Source: Plantactinospora sp. KBS50 (GTDB taxonomy: Bacteria; Actinomycetota; Actinomycetes; Mycobacteriales; Micromonosporaceae). From it: a DNA stretch of 64,000 nucleotides. The notes beneath the pieces were generated by a model. That model worked only from the letters and a program-made list of their open reading frames with translations. It ran no database searches and was not told where the DNA came from. How positions within the stretch are numbered: position 1 is the stretch's first letter; each line of letters begins with the position of its first letter. The DNA is taken from contig NZ_CP022961.1 in the NCBI RefSeq assembly GCF_002285795.1, positions 6,352,501 through 6,416,500 on the forward strand, given 5' to 3'. Of this stretch, positions 55,937-64,000 are shown one piece after another. A program made the position numbers and the translations under genes.

Positions 55937-57865
55937 TCAGACGGCCGCGCTGAGCTGCTCGGCGAGCAGTCGGGCGAATCGCGCCGGGTCCTTCAACTCG
56001 CCGCCCTCGGCCAGCAGTGCCATGCCGTACAGCAGTTCGGCGGTACGCCCCAGCGCCTCTTCGTCGCCGCCCTGCTCGTGCGCCTTGCGCAACCCGCCGA
56101 CCAGCGGGTGCGTCGGGTTCAGCTCCAGGATCCGCTTGCTGGGCGGCAGTTCGTGCCCCATCGCCCGGTAGATCCGCTCCAGGTTCGGCGTCAGGTCCTG
56201 GGCGTCGCCGACCACGCACGCCGGGGAGGTGGTCAGCCGGGTGGACAGCCGCGCCTCCTTGATGTCCTCGGCCAGGCGCTCACCCAGCCAGGTCAGCAGC
56301 GGTTCGAACTCCTTCTGCCGCTCCTGTAGCTCGGTCTCCGCGGCCTTCTTCTCGTCCTCGGTCTCCAGGTCGATCTGGCCCTTGGCGATGGACCGCAGTG
56401 GCTTGCCGTCGAACTCGCCGACCTGCTCGACCCACACCTCGTCCACCGGGTCGGTGAGCAGCAGCACCTCGTACCCCTTGGCCCGGAACGCCTCCAGGTG
56501 CGGCGAGTTCTCCACCGCCGAACGCGTCTCGCCGGTGAGGTAGTAGATGTCGCTCTGGCCGTCCTTCATCCGCTCGACGTACCCGCGCAGCGTGGTGAGC
56601 TGCTCCGCGTCGTGCGTGGAGGCCGCCGAGATGAGGTCCAGGAGCGTCTCGCGGTTGTCGACGTCCTCGACCAGGCCCTCCTTGAGCGCCTTGCCGAACT
56701 CGGCCCAGAAGGTGCGGTACCGCTCGGGCTGCTTCTCCCGCATCTCCTTGAGGGTCGACAGCACCTTGCGGACCAGCCGCCGGCGGACCGCCTGGATCTG
56801 CCGGTCCTGCTGGAGGATCTCCCGGGAGATGTTCAGCGACAGGTCGTGCGCGTCCACCACGCCCTTGATGAACCGCAGGTAGTTCGGGGTGAGCGCCTCG
56901 CAGTCGTCCATGATGAAGACGCGCTTGACGTACAGCTGCACGCCCCGCTTGCCCTCGCGGGCGAACAGGTCGAACGGCGCGTGCGCGGGGATGAACAGCA
57001 GCGCCTCGTACTCGAAGGTCCCCTCGGCCCGCATGTGGATCACTTCGAGCGGGTCGGTCCAGTCGTGGCTGACGTGCTTGTAGAACTCGTGGTACTCGGC
57101 CTCGTCGACCTCGTCGCGGGACCGCGCCCAGAGCGCCTTCATCGAGTTGAGCGTCTGGACCTCGCGGGTCGGCTCGCCGGGCGAACCGTCCTCGCCGGGC
57201 TCACCGGGCCGCTCCACGGTCATCCGGATGGGCCAGGAGATGAAGTCCGAGTACCGCTTGACGATCTCCCGGATCTTCCATTCGGCGGTGTAGTCGTACA
57301 GGTGGTCCTCGGGGTCCGCGGGCTTGAGATGCAGGGTGACCGTCGTGCCCTGCGGCGCGTCGTCGGCCTGCTCGATCTCGTACGTCCCCTCGCCCGCCGA
57401 CTCCCAGCGGGTGCCGGTGCTCTCCCCGGCTCGCCGGGTCAGCAGGACGACCTTGTCCGCCACCATGAAGGTGGCGTAGAAACCGACCCCGAACTGCCCG
57501 ATCAGCTCCTGCGGGGCGCCGCCGTCATTCGATTCCCGCAGCTTGCGCAGCAATTCCGCGGTGCCGGACTTGGCGATCGTGCCGATCAGTTGCACGACCT
57601 CGTCACGGGACATTCCGATGCCGTTGTCCCGGACCGTGAGCGTCCGCGCCTGCGCATCGACCACCAACTCGATGTGCAGGTCGGAGGCGTCGACGTCCAG
57701 GTCCTTGTCGACCATCGAGGCGATGCGCAGCTTGTCCAGCGCGTCGGAGGCGTTGGAGATCAACTCACGGAGGAAGATGTCTTTGTTGGAGTAGATCGAG
57801 TGCACCATCAGCTGGAGCAGCTGGCGCGCCTCTGCCTGGAACTCCAACGTCTCGCGGTTACTCAC
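55937..57865 (-). CDS. htpG: molecular chaperone HtpG (bacterial Hsp90)
   Basis: 642 residues, a typical length. GHKL ATPase motifs: ELISNASDALDKLR, TLTVRDNGIGMSRDEVV, LIGQFGVGFYATFMVADKVV, and GTTVTLHLKP. Middle domain with VQLYVKRVFIMDDCEALTPN and SLNISREILQQDRQIQAVRR; C-terminal dimerisation domain with LELNPTHPLVGGLRKAHEQG. The GTG start (57865) follows GAGAAGGGA. ATP-driven chaperone of the cytosol, used under heat and other stress. It is divergent from the Ser/Thr kinase gene, with a 291-bp gap holding both promoters. No anomaly. Confidence 0.97.
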   Translation of the reverse strand: MSNRETLEFQAEARQLLQLMVHSIYSNKDIFLRELISNASDALDKLRIASMVDKDLDVDASDLHIELVVDAQARTLTVRDNGIGMSRDEVVQLIGTIAKSGTAELLRKLRESNDGGAPQELIGQFGVGFYATFMVADKVVLLTRRAGESTGTRWESAGEGTYEIEQADDAPQGTTVTLHLKPADPEDHLYDYTAEWKIREIVKRYSDFISWPIRMTVERPGEPGEDGSPGEPTREVQTLNSMKALWARSRDEVDEAEYHEFYKHVSHDWTDPLEVIHMRAEGTFEYEALLFIPAHAPFDLFAREGKRGVQLYVKRVFIMDDCEALTPNYLRFIKGVVDAHDLSLNISREILQQDRQIQAVRRRLVRKVLSTLKEMREKQPERYRTFWAEFGKALKEGLVEDVDNRETLLDLISAASTHDAEQLTTLRGYVERMKDGQSDIYYLTGETRSAVENSPHLEAFRAKGYEVLLLTDPVDEVWVEQVGEFDGKPLRSIAKGQIDLETEDEKKAAETELQERQKEFEPLLTWLGERLAEDIKEARLSTRLTTSPACVVGDAQDLTPNLERIYRAMGHELPPSKRILELNPTHPLVGGLRKAHEQGGDEEALGRTAELLYGMALLAEGGELKDPARFARLLAEQLSAAV

Positions 57866-58156
57866 GATATTCCCTTCTCATGTCCGGGCGTGCACGCCGG
57901 AAAGGATACGAGCATCCGCACCGGTCCGTCACACAGGGCCAGCACGGGTTGGCACAGCGTCCGCCGATACGCAGGTGGGGCAGGGTCCGAAGAACGACAG
58001 ATGCACGGCCGCGCCCATTGACACAGGCCGCTGCCAGCGGCGCGGCGACCGGTGGCCGGCCCGGGCGCGGGTTCCGGAGGTCCAGCTGTCGGTCAGGTGC
58101 GCCTCGGGCCACCCGATCCACCGCCTTCGCTGACTATTGTGGGGGCCGGAAGGCCG

Positions 58157-59932
58157 ATGGTAGAAGGGAACGGCGATGCGGCTGTGCTGATCGGGGAGCG
58201 CTACCGGTTGCTACGCCTGGTGGGCCAGGGCGGCATGGGTCGGGTCTGGCTCGCCCGCGACGAGGTGCTGCACCGGGACGTCGCCGTCAAGGAGGTCATC
58301 CTGCCGGACTGGCTGGGCGGCGAGGAGCAGGATCGGCTGGTCGCCCGCACGCTGCGGGAGGCGCGGATCACCGCCCGGCTCAACCATCCGAACGTGGTGA
58401 GCGTGCACGACGTGGTGAGCGTCGACTCCACGCCGTGGATCGTGATGGAGTACGTGCCGTCCCGCTCCCTCCAGGACATCCTGGACGGCGGTCCGGTGTC
58501 ACCGCGCCGGGCCGCGCAGATCGGCCAGGCCGTGCTCTCCGCCCTGATCGCCGCGCACCGGACCGGTGTCGTGCACCGGGACGTGAAGCCGGGCAACGTG
58601 CTGATCGCCGACGACGGCCGGGTGTTGCTCACCGACTTCGGGCTGGCCACCTTCGACGACGGCCGGGACGGAATCACCCGCTCCGGCATGATCATGGGCT
58701 CGCCCGAGTACGTGGCGCCGGAGCGGGCCGCGGAGGGCGCCTCCACCCCGGCCACCGATCTGTGGTCGCTGGGCGCCACCCTGCACGCGGCCGTCGAGGG
58801 CAGATCCCCGTACGCCCGGTCGACCGCGATGGCGACGCTCACCGCGCTGGCCACCGCCCCGCCCGATCCGGCGCCCAACGCCGGGCCGCTGGCCCCGGTC
58901 CTGGCCGGGCTGCTGCGCCGGGATCCGGCCCGGCGGATCGGCGCGGGCGAGGTGGAGCGGCTGCTGGAGGGCGCGCTGGACAGCACCGCGATGGACGATC
59001 AGCCGACCCTCGCCGACTGGTCCGGGGTGGGCGCACGTCTTGCCGCGATCGTCCGGAGCGAGGTGAAGACGGGTCCCGAGTGGGCGGAGCTGAGCGCGGC
59101 GTCCGAGTCGGGCAACCGGCCGGTCCGCTCCCGTACCGAGCGGATCCGCCCGCCCGAGCCGGTGCCGACGCCGCCGCCCGCGCACTCCCGCCGGTGGTGG
59201 ATGCTGTCGGTGGGAACCGCGGCGGTGGCCGTGGTGCTGGCCGCGGTCGGCACGGCCCTGATTGTCAACTGGGGCCGCGATGACCTGCCGGTGGTCCCGG
59301 CGAGCCGGGGTGCCGAGACGCCGCCCGACCCGAACGACCCCAACCCCCTGCCCGGCGGGCGGCCGGGCCGCCCGGGGCAGGAGCCGCCGCCGGGGGTACC
59401 CCCACCGCCGTTCGCCTGCATCCGCCCGGGGCTGACGGAGAAGGTGATCGCCGCCGAACCGCCGCCGGCCGGCGAGAGCCTTCCGCCGCCCGACGGTTGG
59501 ACCTGGTATCTGGACAGCGGCGGATTCCGGTTGGTCGTGCCGGTCGGTTGGGTGCACTTCCACGACCAGAACGTCTCCTGCTTCCAGGACCCGCGGTCCA
59601 GCCGGACGATCAGCGTGGACCCCAACACCCCGGCGGAGCTGGCCAGCGACGACCCGGTCGGCCTGCTGCGAGGCGAGGAGCGCCGCGGGATCAACGGGGG
59701 CGTGCTGCCCAACTACCAGAAGCTGAGCCTCGCCCGGACGTCGGGGCGGATCGGCGCCGAGTGGGACTTCCTCTGGACGGCCCCGTACGGGGAACGGCTG
59801 CACAGCCTGCGGATGGTCACCGGCCCGTTGAACGGGCGCGCGTACACCCTGTGCTGGGTGGGGCCGGACGACGGCTGGGCGGCGGACCAGGACGGCGTGG
59901 CCGCGCTGCGGGCCAGCTTCCACCCGGCGTGA
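58157..59932 (+). CDS. membrane Ser/Thr protein kinase with extracytoplasmic domain
   Basis: 591 residues from the ATG after GGAAGG; an upstream start in the same frame has no ribosome site. Kinase domain at 16-280: GQGGMGRVWLARDEVLHRDV (P-loop), VAVKEVILPDW (Lys), GVVHRDVKPGNVLIADDGRV (catalytic loop), LLTDFGLATFDDG (DFG), GSPEYVAPERA (activation/APE). A Pro-rich juxtamembrane region, a TM helix (MLSVGTAAVAVVLAAVGTAL) and a Pro-rich linker follow. The last ~130 residues form an extracytoplasmic domain with WTWYLDSGGFRLVVPVGWVH, not a PASTA repeat, and two Cys that could pair. PknB-like signalling; ligand unknown. Confidence 0.93.
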   Translation: MVEGNGDAAVLIGERYRLLRLVGQGGMGRVWLARDEVLHRDVAVKEVILPDWLGGEEQDRLVARTLREARITARLNHPNVVSVHDVVSVDSTPWIVMEYVPSRSLQDILDGGPVSPRRAAQIGQAVLSALIAAHRTGVVHRDVKPGNVLIADDGRVLLTDFGLATFDDGRDGITRSGMIMGSPEYVAPERAAEGASTPATDLWSLGATLHAAVEGRSPYARSTAMATLTALATAPPDPAPNAGPLAPVLAGLLRRDPARRIGAGEVERLLEGALDSTAMDDQPTLADWSGVGARLAAIVRSEVKTGPEWAELSAASESGNRPVRSRTERIRPPEPVPTPPPAHSRRWWMLSVGTAAVAVVLAAVGTALIVNWGRDDLPVVPASRGAETPPDPNDPNPLPGGRPGRPGQEPPPGVPPPPFACIRPGLTEKVIAAEPPPAGESLPPPDGWTWYLDSGGFRLVVPVGWVHFHDQNVSCFQDPRSSRTISVDPNTPAELASDDPVGLLRGEERRGINGGVLPNYQKLSLARTSGRIGAEWDFLWTAPYGERLHSLRMVTGPLNGRAYTLCWVGPDDGWAADQDGVAALRASFHPA

Positions 59933-59995
59933 GGCCCCGGGCCGAAGTCCCCGGTCGAGCCGAGGACCGCGACCCGGGCCCTGATGTCCGGCGGG

Positions 59996-60025
59996 GTCCG
60001 GGCCGGCCGTGCGGTCGGCCCGGAC
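59996..60025. terminator. hairpin terminator between kinase and katG
   Basis: GTCCGGGCCG (59996-60005) and CGGCCCGGAC (60016-60025) with a 10-base loop, just before the convergent katG stop at 60033. Probably bidirectional. Confidence 0.7.
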
Positions 60026-60032
60026 ACGGTGC

Positions 60033-63730
<3,698 letters not shown>

Positions 63731-63753
63731 CGGCCGTCGCCAACCGCGTCGAT

Positions 63754-63818
63754 CCCGCGGTTGTGGCGGCCAGCCGAAACCCGGTCCGGGTCCCGGCCGC
63801 GCCCGGCCCAACCGCGGG
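63754..63818. terminator. structured terminator region after the xylanase
   Basis: CCCGCGGTTG (63754-63763) pairs with CAACCGCGGG (63809-63818) around a 45-base stretch that can itself fold. It lies between the xylanase and a convergent gene end. Probably bidirectional; the exact stem is uncertain. Confidence 0.45.
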
Positions 63819-63850
63819 GTCGACGGGACCCGGCCGACGGGGGTGTGGAG

Positions 63851-64000
63851 TCAGGTCGGCCGGGTCCCCACCGGTCCGGGTTCGTAGCCGTACAGCCAGG
63901 CGGTGGCCCGCTCGTAGAACAGCGGCAGGAACAGCCGCATCAGCACCGCCTGGCCGTGCCGGCGGACCGGACCGGCCCGCTTCGCACCCCGGTTGTCCTC
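63851..64000 (-). CDS. C-terminal end of an unidentified protein (partial)
   Basis: A minus-strand frame open from the window edge to a TGA at 63853-63851; 49 residues remain. It reads NRGAKRAGPVRRHGQAVLMR, then LFLPLFYERATAWLYGYEP and ends GPVGTRPT. The codon bias is that of a real gene. The basic and then hydrophobic/aromatic pattern suggests the tail of a larger enzyme or membrane-associated protein, but the family cannot be told from this piece. Confidence 0.6.
   Translation of the reverse strand, partial: EDNRGAKRAGPVRRHGQAVLMRLFLPLFYERATAWLYGYEPGPVGTRPT

Overview
The window is very GC-rich DNA with strong G/C third-position bias, many GTG starts and many 4-base ATGA/GTGA stop-start overlaps. 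With a complete actinobacterial type VII (ESX) secretion locus, a GH11-CBM2 xylanase and giant WXG-type polymorphic toxins, it suggests a filamentous actinomycete, most likely Micromonosporaceae. This placement is inference. No rRNA, tRNA, CRISPR array or transposase was recognised.

Layout. 1-840: end of a phosphoribosyltransferase plus a PRC-barrel protein. 845-4536 (minus): XRE regulator, ImmA/IrrE-like protein, 7-TM MAB_1171c/DUF6545-like protein and a cytochrome P450, behind a palindromic operator. 4984-6755: luciferase-like monooxygenase and its FMN reductase. 6947-10340: convergent nucleotide-type enzymes (thymidylate synthase homologue, DHFR and HIT protein against a deaminase and a frameshifted nucleotidyltransferase). 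10482-13446: hypothetical proteins and a SUKH-like protein.

13477-54807 is a type VII secretion island. Its core is eccB, eccD, a three-ATPase eccC, a beta-helix/AAA eccA-like gene, eccE, two mycosins and several WXG100-type proteins. Two YbaB-like proteins, immunity-type genes (a tandem triplet of YrhB+SUKH-3 fusions; a SUKH-3/SseB pair) and deaminase modules surround it. Its largest content is a 16.4-kb, almost continuously open toxin locus (29920 to 13477, minus). This carries an N-terminal WXG/TM trafficking region, a YwqJ-like deaminase, three papain-fold Tox-PL modules, a possible RelA/SpoT-like module, an FAD-binding-like module, repeated helical/hydrophobic modules and a calpain-like peptidase. 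Three immunity-like genes sit inside the open toxin frame in another frame, and an LRR gene sits inside it on the opposite strand.

The right end is ordinary chromosome: L,D-transpeptidase lipoprotein, htpG, a membrane Ser/Thr kinase, katG, a secreted xylanase with a good promoter and operator-like palindromes, and the end of an unidentified gene.

Caution: five genes are broken by what looks like one missing base in or beside a short G/C run (near 10088, 12080, 13806, 21775, 49551). The uniform direction points to homopolymer under-calling in the assembly more than to real pseudogenes, and it affects how the giant toxin should be read.
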